NCBI GenBank assembly: GCA_905250125.1 | Contig: CAJNOL010000100.1 | Location: 186,001-250,000 of the forward strand | DNA length: 64,000 nt | Reading direction: 5' to 3' | Origin: Rotaria sordida | Lineage: Eukaryota > Rotifera > Eurotatoria > Philodinida > Philodinidae | Shown: positions 48,128 to 59,025 of the stretch, piece after piece | How positions within the stretch are numbered: the first letter of the stretch is position 1 | How the letters are laid out: each line of letters starts with the position of its first letter | Notes under the pieces: generated by a model | Database searches by the model: none | Told to the model about the DNA's origin: nothing | The model's input: the letters and a program-made list of their open reading frames with translations, nothing else | Made by a program: the position numbers and the translations under genes

Positions 48128-49041
48128 TTAAGGAGACTCCCTCTTAGAATCAATCTATCACTTAAAACGGACTGTTTGAGCTGAAATTTACAGGAATGAG
48201 TGATCCTAGTGGAAAACACTTATGATAAAAATTTCAGCCCGATATGTCAAACTAGACCGAACCTTCAGCTTGTTTATTTGACTTCCCAGAGAATCGTTAT
48301 AACTTCGTTATTAAAAGAGGTACAGAGCTCAAATTGGTTTCAAACTATAGCTAACCTCTTTGCGCAACTTTTATTTGAATAGAATTTTGAAATTCCTTTC
48401 CATTCATTTTTTTATGAGCATTTTAGCAGATATGATCTTAAAATAAGCATAAAAAAGGTGACTCCACGATAGTAAATTCCACTTTTCTCAGCCTAGGAAT
48501 CAAGTATAAGAGATCTGATCGGACAAAAGTTTGCCCTTATTTATAGCTTCAAAACAAAAAAAATAATGGTTATAGCTTGAACCTGGAGAAAGTTATTTCA
48601 ATTTTCCTGTCTAGAAATCATGTTTTGAGAAAAACGCTAAAGAACTATTAGAAATCGATTTTTTCATTTAAATCCAGAAAAAAAATCATATTACAATTGC
48701 ATATATTTAACAAATTCCAGTGAACTGTTTTAAAGCATGTAATAAATGAAGATAGCTAACACCGTCTGACATGCTGGTTAAAATAAAATTGTTCTATTCA
48801 ATAATAATGTAAGTAACAACACAGTTTTTCCGAAACAGAGAAACTTTAAAAAATCATTAAAATTTCTCTGAAAACATGGTAGTAGACTCGAAGTTTCTTG
48901 TGATAAGTCTGTGAAACTTTAGTCGTTTTGTGAAAAACCATATATATTCTAAAAGAGGAAGCTTCAGTGCATTTTCCTACAACAAAAACTCAACTTCAAT
49001 ATTTTTTCGAAAAATTGAGTTTTATAAGGGAGTCTTCTTAA
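48128..49041. mobile_element. Non-autonomous DNA transposon with TTAA ends, about 0.9 kb
   Basis: The left end TTAAGGAGACTCCCTCTTAG (48128-48147) and the right end TTATAAGGGAGTCTTCTTAA (49022-49041) are imperfect inverted repeats, and both outer limits are TTAA. A TTAA target duplication is the hallmark of piggyBac-superfamily insertion (PIF/Harbinger uses TAA-like 3 bp sites). The interior is not clearly coding (a 60-codon frame at 48200-48382 has no family signal). Its ends begin GGAGACTCCC rather than the CCC typical of piggyBac, so the family is open. Confidence 0.6.
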
Positions 49042-49723
49042 GTTAAAGTTAGAAAATATACATATTCAATTTATATCTAGAACAAAATATTTTCTTTCTA
49101 GCTTTCTATAGAATTAATTAGAGCATGTTTCACACTATATGAGCACTTCCTTAAATGAATAAAAACGATGCTCTCATTGAATCACGCTATTTCTCATCAT
49201 ATACGCATTTTATGAGAATGAAAGAAACGACTCGCTGATTTACATAACAAAACCCCATGCTTAACACCTTTTAAAACATGTCTGGACAACATAATAAAGC
49301 AACTTAAGTTTCGAACACTAAATGGCAAGATATGCTAGATTTTTCTAATAGCTGCCGAAGATTACGTAAGTTACCTATTTTTAACATATACCAATAACGG
49401 ACTAACAGCAGTTATAACTATTCCTTCTACTGGCTTGTTTTTTAAATGACGTTGATTTTAATTTTCTCCGAAAAAGAAATCTGATATGTTTTTAAGTAAA
49501 TCATTTAGTGATCGAAATCACACAGATGATATTTTATTCTATTTTTTTTCTCTACTTGTCACGATTTATTATTAGATTGCTCAAATTCTATACAGTATAG
49601 ATCTTCATCAAAAGAGAAAAAGTTTATAACTTTAATGTAAAACAATCAATTTTAAAATTACTATCTAATAAATCGGGAAACATATCAATCGACCAATACT
49701 TATATTATACCCGTTTTTTAACA
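49042..49723. other. 5' flank of GPCR copy 2
   Basis: No gene recognised. Confidence 0.4.
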
Positions 49724-50704
49724 ATGACATCATCAACAGATATCAATCTCATCAAATCATTAAATTATATTTCGGAACAACTCGATCGATATTTAGCACT
49801 TATGATTTTTATTGTTGGTGTCATCGGAAATATTTTGAATTGTTTAGTTTTATCACAACGAACACTTCGATCAAATCCATGTGCATTACTTTTTCTTGCT
49901 TCATCATTTATTGATCTTATTTCAATTTTAATTGGTTTACCAACTCGAATATTAGCTGGTTGGCACGTTGATCCAACTACAACAATTAATTGGATATGTA
50001 AAACTCGTGTTTTTATTGTATTTAGTACGAGAACAATGTCCATATGGTTAATTACATTAGCTACAATTGATCGATGGTTAATATCATCTATTGATATTCA
50101 TCGTCGACAAATGAGTAATTTAAAAAATGTTAAACGAGTAATATTTATCGTTGTAATTCTATCGATTCTTACATATACTTATATGCTTTATTGTTATGAA
50201 GCTAATATTACTGATGCACCATTGAAGTGCTATGGAAAAAATAATGTATGTCGTCTTATCAATGATTTGACATATTCATTTATAACTATAATAATTCCAT
50301 TGATTTTAATGATTATATTTGGTCTATTAACTATTTCACATGTACATCATGTTCATAATCGCATACAAAATCAAGCTATTAGACCGGGAAATATTCCTTT
50401 GACATCAAAACAATCACACTTTAAAAAAGTTGATCGTCATTTACTTCGTATGCTTGTCATACAAGTACTTTTGTTAACTATATTATGTATTCCACAAGCA
50501 ATTCAAAAATTTCATATTACATTTAAACCATTTGGTTCTGGAACTGAATTAGAAGATGTTATAAAAGCATTTGTATATAATATTGAACTACTTTTGGCTT
50601 TTATTGCAAGTAGTATGACATTTTATACAAATACATTAGCTAGTGGCAGTATTTTTCGAAATGAATTTATGAATTTAATACGAAAAGTTACTCAAAGACA
50701 ATAA
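49724..50704 (+). CDS. Rhodopsin-like GPCR, array copy 2, intronless
   Basis: Single exon, 326 aa, same seven-helix plan as the copies at 43279 and 62837. It keeps GNILN in TM1, NWICKTRVFIVFSTRTMSIW in TM3, IDRW in place of DRY, a loop-2 Cys pair (LKCYGKNNVC), CIPQAIQKF in TM6 and MTFYTNTLASG at the TM7 end (proline of NPxxY absent). The third intracellular loop is basic (HVHHVHNRIQ..., KKVDRH). The stretch 49839-50168 is nearly identical in DNA to 62941-63270 of copy 3, while the flanks differ much more. Ligand unknown. Confidence 0.9.
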   Translation: MTSSTDINLIKSLNYISEQLDRYLALMIFIVGVIGNILNCLVLSQRTLRSNPCALLFLASSFIDLISILIGLPTRILAGWHVDPTTTINWICKTRVFIVFSTRTMSIWLITLATIDRWLISSIDIHRRQMSNLKNVKRVIFIVVILSILTYTYMLYCYEANITDAPLKCYGKNNVCRLINDLTYSFITIIIPLILMIIFGLLTISHVHHVHNRIQNQAIRPGNIPLTSKQSHFKKVDRHLLRMLVIQVLLLTILCIPQAIQKFHITFKPFGSGTELEDVIKAFVYNIELLLAFIASSMTFYTNTLASGSIFRNEFMNLIRKVTQRQ

Positions 50705-52088
50705 CTTTTAGATTGTATTAAAAAATTCCTGTAAATATATTTATGTTATATGATCAGACAATAAATTGAAGTAAATGAAATTTTTTATCCCTCGAATTGA
50801 AGACTGCCTATGGAAAATATGTTAGTATGTGAGGTTAACCGAGTGTGGATTATGAAATAGCTGAGGTATAAGAGCGGAAATTATAAAAATATTTCTACTC
50901 TTAATTGAAAATGACTGGTGATTATATCAATACAGCTGTAAGGTCACAAAAACATATTTTCTTTTTTCATAGGATAGGCTTAACATCAATAATAAATTTT
51001 ATATCCCATATAAAGAGATTTCCACTATTCAATTCTAAAAACTGACAAAGAGTATATGTGATGGTCTGATTCAATAATATTTAAAATACAATTGTCAGAA
51101 AATATTATTCATAATGTTAAAGATTTGGCATTTCAACACATGATAGGATTCATGATAGTTTTAAAAAAACTTGTATAAATCATCTCTATCTCAAAGAAAG
51201 ATTCAATAAAATTTGCAGACGAAAACCTACTATCAGGAAACTATTATCAATTCCAGTAAAGACGTTGTGATCTATAGTTCATAAATCAATGAATACTGAT
51301 ATTTTTTACTATTTATGACAACTGATCGAATTTATTCTCAAATAAAAGAAAGGAAGTTAATATGAAATACATATATATATTTGAACGTCTCCTAAACATA
51401 CTATACACATATTTCAATAAAGAGAACGTTTAATGGCAAAGATAAATCGTAACCTTGTTTTTTCATATTCACATCAATCGATCATATGACGAAGTATTAT
51501 TTTAACAATAATATATTTACAATAGAAGGCCGTGTATTGTAACTCAAGGACATCGAACATATTCGGATTAAATTAAACGTCACATTCCTAAAATAACAAA
51601 CCTAAATAACGTATACGAACGAAGATATTTGAATTTTAAGATATTTCCAATGTATTTAATGTGGCAAAAATTTGAAATTTCAATAGGATTTATTTTTCTC
51701 TTTTTTGTCATGGTCCGATATTGATTGTCGAGTTATATAAGAAAAAATATGTTTTGGTTTATGAACTTCTACCTACTATTAATGAAAGATATTAATTAAC
51801 ATATATATTGCAGTAAGCGTAGCACAAAAATAGAAGACAACCATCATACTAACCCTTCAGTGGACTTTAATCTCACGGTTATATCTGTCGAGAAAGAACG
51901 AAGCAAATTTCTACTCGTTTACTTCAATACCTTTTTAAGATCGTATTTCATGATGATGGTAACTTGAGCACATGATACTTTTTTTTATTGTCAAGAAAGT
52001 CAAATATTATTACTTCATTATTTCATAGATTTTGCTAATATTTAAATAAAATATTGATCATAGATAACGAGAAAAAAAACCTTGGTTT
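50705..52088. other. Intergenic, no gene seen
   Basis: AT-rich; no exon recognised. Confidence 0.4.
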
Positions 52089-52189
52089 TTATACATTCAG
52101 TTCAAAAAGAATATAATTTGCTGCTTTAGTTTGAATTAAATCAACAATTTCTTCACATTGTTTTTTTTCAATATCGATTGTGACTTGAC
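52089..52189 (-). CDS. Orphan terminal exon, gene unknown
   Basis: On the reverse strand a good acceptor (TGATTTTCAG) at 52190-52191 is followed by a clean open block of 33 codons ending in TAA at 52089. Its composition is protein-like (QVTIDIEKKQCEEIVDLIQT, then KAANYILFELNV), quite unlike random AT-rich frames here. It needs one base from an upstream exon. The exon-2 donor of the nuclear receptor upstream (54468) ends in the same phase, so the block could be an alternative last exon of that gene or the remnant of another. I do not recognise the sequence. Confidence 0.4.
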
Positions 52190-52439
52190 CTGAAAATCAT
52201 TACTGAACATTTCATTAAATTAAAACGAAACGATGACACATAAAACACCATGAATACTATGTACAATAATTAAAAAAAAAAGAATTATAATTTACACGTA
52301 AAATATATCTCCTATATGAAAACCATTATCTAGAAGAACTATCTATTTCTTAATTATACAATGAAATACTTTTTACTAATAAGAAAACTTCCTGAGATGG
52401 TTTCGCAAATTTTTATTATATCTATTTTCTACAGCCCTC

Positions 52440-52630
52440 AGATTTGTGAATTTCAGTCTAAACTTTTGCGCACATTGAGAACTCAACTAAGCTAGTTTCC
52501 ATAAAAAAAGTCACAAGTTTTGAACAAGATATAGACTCTTTTCCATGGATAGTGTATACAACATAATAGCTTTAAAACTAGTTGAGTTGTTCATATGCAT
52601 CAAAATTCGAAAATACAAGTTGTCCGAAAA
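52440..52630. repeat. Weak hairpin, possibly same family as 44417-44775
   Basis: gagaactcaactaagctagt (about 52479-52498) pairs with aaactagttgagttgttcat (about 52575-52594), and weaker pairing continues outward. The centre shares tccatggatagtgtatacaa with the centre of the element at 44417. Confidence 0.4.
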
Positions 52631-53268
52631 CTTAAGGAAAAACATTCGATAGGTTAGTCAAAACTCAAAATCTTCTTAAGGTTGCTATTAGAACACTATG
52701 TAGTATCTATAGGTTAAAAAATCATTGTAGTCAGAAGAGAATATATCAAGAGATTCTCTTGTAAATGAAAGATAAATTCGAACGCTTTGACTTATCGACA
52801 TATTGAAATTTCGAATCTAATTTTCCTAAGATAAAATATAAAATAAAGTATTCTTCGTCTTAAATTGTTCATTATAAATAATTAGATTATACCACGAATA
52901 GATAAAATAATTTTTATACTAAACTTCTTAATATCATTTCTTATTTGATTAAATTTTGAATTTTTGAAAATAAATATCTATTTGTTTCTCTGACATAAAC
53001 TAATAAAAATAAGTTCGATCTACAAAATAAAATATATATTTCAATAAAAGAGATATATCATTTAAATATGATCACATAATAAGACTAAATACTGAATTAA
53101 GGACATTTTTCATCATTTAATAAAATTATTTAGATTATAGAAATATAATTTAAACAAATTCACTGACAATAAAAACAACAACAACAACAACAATAACAAC
53201 AGAAAAAAAATAGACAATCACTGTTCTAAAAATATCTATCAAAGATATTTTTTCTTCTTTGATTCATA

Positions 53269-55431
53269 TTAATTGTCATCTTGTAATATTAATGACTGTT
53301 CAGTTGTTTTCACTATTGTTTGCATTAATTGTTTATGTTTTTGAACTTCTCGTCCATTTAATGAACACATACTTTGATCAAGAGATGTTTTGATAAGTGC
53401 AGCAAATCTTAATGATGCTTGTTGATAACCATAACGATAAATCATATATTTAAATAATATTTCAGTATAAAAATTTTGAATATCTAATATTTTTTTTTCA
53501 TTTGAAAGTAAACGATATTCATCTGTTGAAACATTAACTTCTAAATATATATTATCATTATGAAAATTTCAGAAAAATAGAATGATTAATAATATAATCT
53601 CATGTTAGTTTATTTTTTATCTATTTATAGAAATAATAATAATAATAAAAAAGTCGCGTATATATTTTAATTCAAACTCCAGTTTAGTGTTTGTTATTCG
53701 GATTCTGGAAACGATCGAGTTGATCCTACGGTTCTAGTTCCGTACAGAAAAAAAACAAGATGTTTCTTTTACCTTTACGAGACCTTGAGCTTCAGAAATG
53801 TACCCAATATGGGGTGACTCCCCCCAATCGTTTTTCTCCACTGTTCTATTGTATCTTTTTGCTTATTGATGACCTCGAAAAATCTCTCTATAATCATGTA
53901 TGTAAACAACAAATACAATAGCAACCATTAGAATAAATTGTATCTATGTCATTGATTAGTCGAAATAACTATAATATACAGATAATTTCGATTTTTACCG
54001 AATGAATTCATAACTCAAAACGAGTCTCGATCAAATATGATCGACTCTATGTATAACATTTTATTATAATTAATTAATTAATTATCAAGTCGATTAAATC
54101 TGTTGTTTAGTCAAGGGTTTAGGCGTGACGAAAGAGAAGAATTAGACCCATGCTCACATCTACATCCTAAGTTGGTTACTAACTGAGATAGTAACCAATT
54201 AATTTGTTAATCAATTAATTAATTATAATAAAATTTTATATGTATAGAGTCGAGCATATTTGATCCAGACTTGTTTTTTAGTTATGAATTCATTCGGTGA
54301 AAACAGACTAATTCAAGAAAATCACTTGGTAGATATAAGAGAAAAGACTTTTGTCTGTAACTTACTGCTTTTATAATAGACATAGCGAGAAGCACAAGAA
54401 AAAAAAATAAAGCACCATTAATTAAATTGAAAAATTCAAGTTAATGATTATTTTTCTTTTTACTTACTATTGTTATTTTCATCCATTACAATAATATCAC
54501 AAGCTGTTGAAAATACTAAAACAGGCATTAATAATTTAATTAATGTACCATCATTATCTGCATTTTTATAAATTTTAATTGCATTATCCATTATTTTTGA
54601 TCCATAAATTAATGGAAAACCAGTTTTAAATATTGGACTAGAATGAATATCTACATCACGACTTATAACAATACCACTATAACCACCAATATTTCTTGTA
54701 TTTCTTTCAAGTAATGCAGATTGATCATTTAATGATAAAGTTTGAAAATGAGATAAATTTTTAATAAATGGTAAAACACCTTGATACATTGTACTAATAA
54801 TAAGTAACATATTTGTTGTTGCCATTTTTAAACGCATTTTCATTGGATATTTTGATTGATCTTCTAATAAATGATGAATATCAGAAACAGGAAATTTTAT
54901 ATTAAATAAATTAATTAAATTTGATAAATAAGACCATTGTTCAGTTGTTAATAATGATCGATCATTTTTAAGTAAATCAATTGGATAAATACAACTAGCT
55001 GAAGAAGTTATTTTATTATTTAAATATTGTTTACAACGTGTACCTTGTCGATTATGTGAAGCACGTAATAATTCTTTTTGCATTCCAACTAAAAAACATT
55101 TTTTTAAACGACAATATCGACATGTTTTTCGACTTTTTATTGTTATATCACATTTACCATGAAAAATACATTTTCTATCATTCTAGAAAAATTTTTTTTA
55201 AAAGAGAAAAAAAAATTATTTTTCAAATGAATCAAAATAAAAATCAATATATTAACCAACTAGATTAATTTGAGCATTTCGTCGAAAGAACATTTTACAT
55301 GAAACACAACATAATGTACCATAATGTAATTGTGCATTATCAATGCCACAAACTTTACATAAAGAACATGATTTGAGATTTTTCTTTGTATTAAGAGAAG
55401 ATGTAAATGATAATTGATTATCACAATTCAT
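53269..55431 (-). CDS. Nuclear hormone receptor, three exons
   Basis: Exons 55431-55261, 55182-54468 and 53540-53269; introns are 78 bp and 927 bp, phases 0 and 1, giving 385 aa. The DNA-binding domain is complete. Finger 1 is C25-x2-C28-x13-C42-x2-C45 with the P-box region CVSCKMFFRRN. Finger 2 is C62-x5-C68-x9-C78-x2-C81, then RLKKCFLVGMQKELLR. A ligand-binding domain follows with the signature FIKNLSHFQTLSLNDQSALL and helices to RFAALIKTSLDQSM. There is no clear AF-2 helix at the C-terminus. The first exon-intron junction falls inside the DBD between the two fingers. P-box serine/methionine use differs from the common EGCKGFF and CGSCKVFF types, as in lineage-specific receptors of nematodes and rotifers. 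It acts in the nucleus as a transcription factor; response element and ligand are unknown. A MITE occupies the second intron. Confidence 0.92.
53992..54304. repeat. MITE-like element in nuclear-receptor intron 2
   Basis: About 100 bp inverted ends: the left ttaccgaatgaattcataac, atcaaatatgatcgactcta and ttttattataattaattaat are matched in reverse by the right end (ccagacttgttttttagtta, tgaattcattcggtgaaa). The 110 bp centre includes CCCATGCTCACATCTACATCC. It lies wholly within the 927 bp intron and explains a third of its length. Non-coding. Confidence 0.8.
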
Positions 55432-57817
55432 TTTATAAAATTAACATAATCTAAAATATTAAAAATATTGAAATAACAAAAAAACAAAACAACAAAAAAT
55501 ACTACTTAAATTTATTTCCTACTTCAAGCTATAAGATTTTTTTTGGAAAGGATAGCATTATTTATTGTTAATTAAATATATCAAATGAAATATATATAGT
55601 ACTTGATTTTAGTAATGCTATTTATAAAAATTGTCAGTAAAGTTTCATTTGATAGTTTGTGCGTCTATTTACAAATGAATACCTACGTGTGAACTTTTCC
55701 TTTTTTTTCAAGGTCATTTATTAGAAGTTAAGTGCAAAAAACAAAGGTGTTCTAGTTAAAATTATAAGTACCTTATGTAGGTTACATTTTGTTTTTACGG
55801 AGTATAGTCAATGCTTCAAATGGTAAACTACAACTAGATATATATTTTTTTTTGTTACGCTTTGCTTACATGATGAAAATGTATGTTTACATTATCTTTT
55901 CACAAACAAAGTATGCACGTGTCAAATTTTTCACAATCCTAAAAAACAAAACTATGTATGCAAATAAAGACTGAGACAAAAGAGAAAAAGCTACATTCTA
56001 CCTATGATTGAATCAGGTACACAAGGTCATAATTTACTTCAATCTAAATGTGATTGTATGTTTAATACTATATATACAATTTTTGTTAAAGATTTACAAT
56101 CTATATCTTCATTAATATGTACATAATACACTTTATTTTCTTCTGAGTAACATGTAAAATATTTGTATTCCAAAAGTAGCGAATGTCATGTATGTTATGT
56201 TTGTTTTGTGTACGCTTACTCCTGGTATTACTCAACATGTGATCTACTAGTTGATTTGGATTATTCATCAATGAATCATCTATTGATGCATTAGTTCAGA
56301 CCATTTTATAACTGGACCAATGAAAAAGATAACTTTACTGAAAAATTAGATACAGCTTATAATATCGTTATGTCATATTTCCATTTTGATCAATTTTTTG
56401 TTTTTCTCTATTTTGTAAGTGTTATTAACTTGTGTCATCTTTATCATAAATAACCAAACTCAAAAACTAAGCTAAAACAATCGATATGATTGATACAAGC
56501 TGCTTAAATACACTCACAAATATATGTAACATTGATATATCTTGAAGTAAACAAATTTTCGTGCATTTTGTTGGTATAACATTCTGCCTCTGTCATTGAT
56601 AATTAGCACAGAGCGTCATCTTTTAATTTTTCTAAAAATCCCTAGCATAATATTTCATAGAAATATTATTCAAATTATGTTGATTCTAAATATATACTTT
56701 ATTTATAGTCTAATTCCAAAAATAATCATCATACAATGTATTTACGATAATCACATTCAAAGCATGTAGAGAAAAAACAACATTGGACCGTTCGTTGTAC
56801 GCAATTGCTAAAGATAAGAAAGGTGGCGCAATATAATAGTAGTATTAATAGATAAAAATTAAAAATTAATTCTAAAGAAGAAAAAAATTTATTATAACGC
56901 TCATCTAATCTATAAGTAACTCTTATATTCTACATATTTAAATGTTTATTTCAAGGAATTTAACTACTAATATTCAGCATAGAAATGTCATTGCATGTGT
57001 AATTACAATATAGATATACTATTCATAAGACCTTTCAAGAATCTTATAGCACGATTTAATCTAATTTGACGAAATGTTACATCCGGTTTTTTTTACCTGG
57101 GTAGAAAATCGTTGAAATCGTGAGCCAAAGTCATCGTTCTAGATAGTTAAATATTATTTGACGATATATAATCGGTTGCTCTTAATGAGCTGCATTTATG
57201 ATGACTGAACGCGCTAAATATTAACGCTCCTGAAGAAGATATTTATTGTAAAAAGCATGTATTCAAGAATTTTTTATTTTACTAATGTAAGAATCTCATT
57301 AGCTAAATCCGTCTATTACAGTCACTAAAGAAAAAATTTTTCTTTTAATTCTGCACGATCTCTAGTAAATATACTGAATTCAGAATCTTCACAATAGTAT
57401 CTGCGACAATTCTTCTTTTTCTGTTTATTCTATTCCAGTGTGTCGTTCTTGTGTCTTTTCTTCATCGTTTCATTCTCCGTTCAGAGAGGGAAGAAAAGAA
57501 AGAATGAAATGCCGATGATTTACTATTGGTGGTTACCTAGATGAGAAAGATAATATCCTGTTACTAGTATGTCCTGGAAAGATTAGAATACTTTATGGAT
57601 TTTTAATATTTAACTTTAAAAAATACTTCTAAATATTCAATCTACTAATTTGTTAAAAATAGAATACTATAGAAATTGGGCAAATACTAAAACTGATACT
57701 TGATAGCTACCTATGTACTGAGATAATCCTCAGTAGAGTACCCAAAAAAAAAACTCTATTGACAACTTACCTAATACACGAACATCTTGAACTCAATACA
57801 TTAAGTAAGGATGTTAC
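55432..57817. other. Intergenic, no gene seen
   Basis: AT-rich; short frames only (55789-55974 has no signal). Confidence 0.4.
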
Positions 57818-58495
57818 TGTAGTCCGAACAATTAAAAGTACGTCTTAAAATTTGATTTTTTTAAAAATTTCATGATGATGGATTCTCTTGTATTTTATAT
57901 ACTATAGATTGATATGAATGAGTCATATATTTACCATTATAATGCTCTAGTAATCCTCTATCCATACTGCATATCTTCGGTTTTTACCGTTTGTATGTGT
58001 GTATATATAATTTCAACTGTAGTAATTTTCATTTGTACATTCAATATTTTTTTAATATATTTATTATATGATATGTATACACGACACTATGTACTAACAT
58101 ATTCTATACCAAAAAGTGAACTCTATATGTCATAATACAAGAAAGGAAGCATAATATAAAAAATTATCCCGAACTATGTTAGTACATGGTGTCGTGTATA
58201 CATATCATATAATAAATATATTAAACAAATATTGAATGTACAAATGAAAATCAAATTTGTAATAGTGTGTGAAAATGACTATACTTGAAATTATATATAC
58301 AAATATACAAAATGGTAAAAACCTAAGATATACAGTATGGATAGAGGATTAGTAGAGTATTATAATGGTAAATATATGACTCATTCATATCTGTCTATAG
58401 TGTATGAAAAACAAGAGAACACATCATCATGAAATTTAAAAAATTTTCAAAGAAAAATCAAATTTTAAGACGTACTCTTAACTGTTTGGACTATA
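57818..58495. repeat. Large foldback element, arms about 285-320 bp
   Basis: Left arm 57818-58102, right arm 58175-58495. Outer ends tgtagtccgaacaattaaaa / cttaactgtttggactata; middle blocks gaatgagtcatatatttacc and tactgcatatctt; inner ends gtatacacgacactatgtac / gtacatggtgtcgtgtatac. The spacer is 72 bp. Arms match at roughly 90%. Frames inside, such as 57914-58135, are by-products. No transposase. Confidence 0.88.
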
Positions 58496-58790
58496 GATAT
58501 TGCTTTCGAAAAGTATTCGTGTCATCCTTCTTTATAATAAATACTATAATCGTAAATAAAATAATTTCTATTTACACTTAGGTTCGATTGTACTCTATCA
58601 AATTTATTTTCATTTAAAATAATTCTACCAACTTTTTAAAATAGTATTTCAAATTTTGATTTCTATAAAAACTTTCAAAATATGAAAAACTCTAATAAGA
58701 AATTTTTCTAAGATAAATTTTATCTTGGAATATATTAAAGTGTGTTATAACATTTTATTTTTATAGTAACTTGTACTTTCTTATTAGAAA
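58496..58790. other. Non-coding
   Basis: AT-rich spacer before the GPCR fossil. Confidence 0.3.
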
Positions 58791-59025
58791 AAGCTGAAGA
58801 AAAGTGATAAACATATCTTCTTCGATAAATTTGAAAATTAAGTATAAACGAAAATAGATATTGTCACAGGTTTTCTTTATAATATTGAAGTAATTACTTC
58901 TAGCTTCTATGGCTATGATGATGGCATTTTATATTTATACATTCACTACTTAATGAAAGTATTTGTTTTTGAAAAGCATTTATGGATATAGTAAAGTCTT
59001 TAATAAGAAGTTTCTTGAAAAATTT
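58791..59025 (+). pseudogene. GPCR fossil (3' end of a fourth array member)
   Basis: 58791-58840 resembles the end of intracellular loop 3 of the neighbours (aagaaaagtgataaacatat versus aagaaaactgacaatcattt in copy 3). 58871-59020 resembles their last helix and tail: tttctttataatattgaagt, cttctagcttctatgg, atggcattttatatttatac, then gaaaagcatttatggatat, which matches copy 1 (gaaaagcatttatggactt). Most of TM6 is missing, and small indels and a stop break the frame. So an old, truncated receptor copy lies between live copies 2 and 3. Confidence 0.7.

Noticed and set aside
57914-58135. 73-codon plus-strand frame
   Set aside because: Inside the foldback at 57818-58495.
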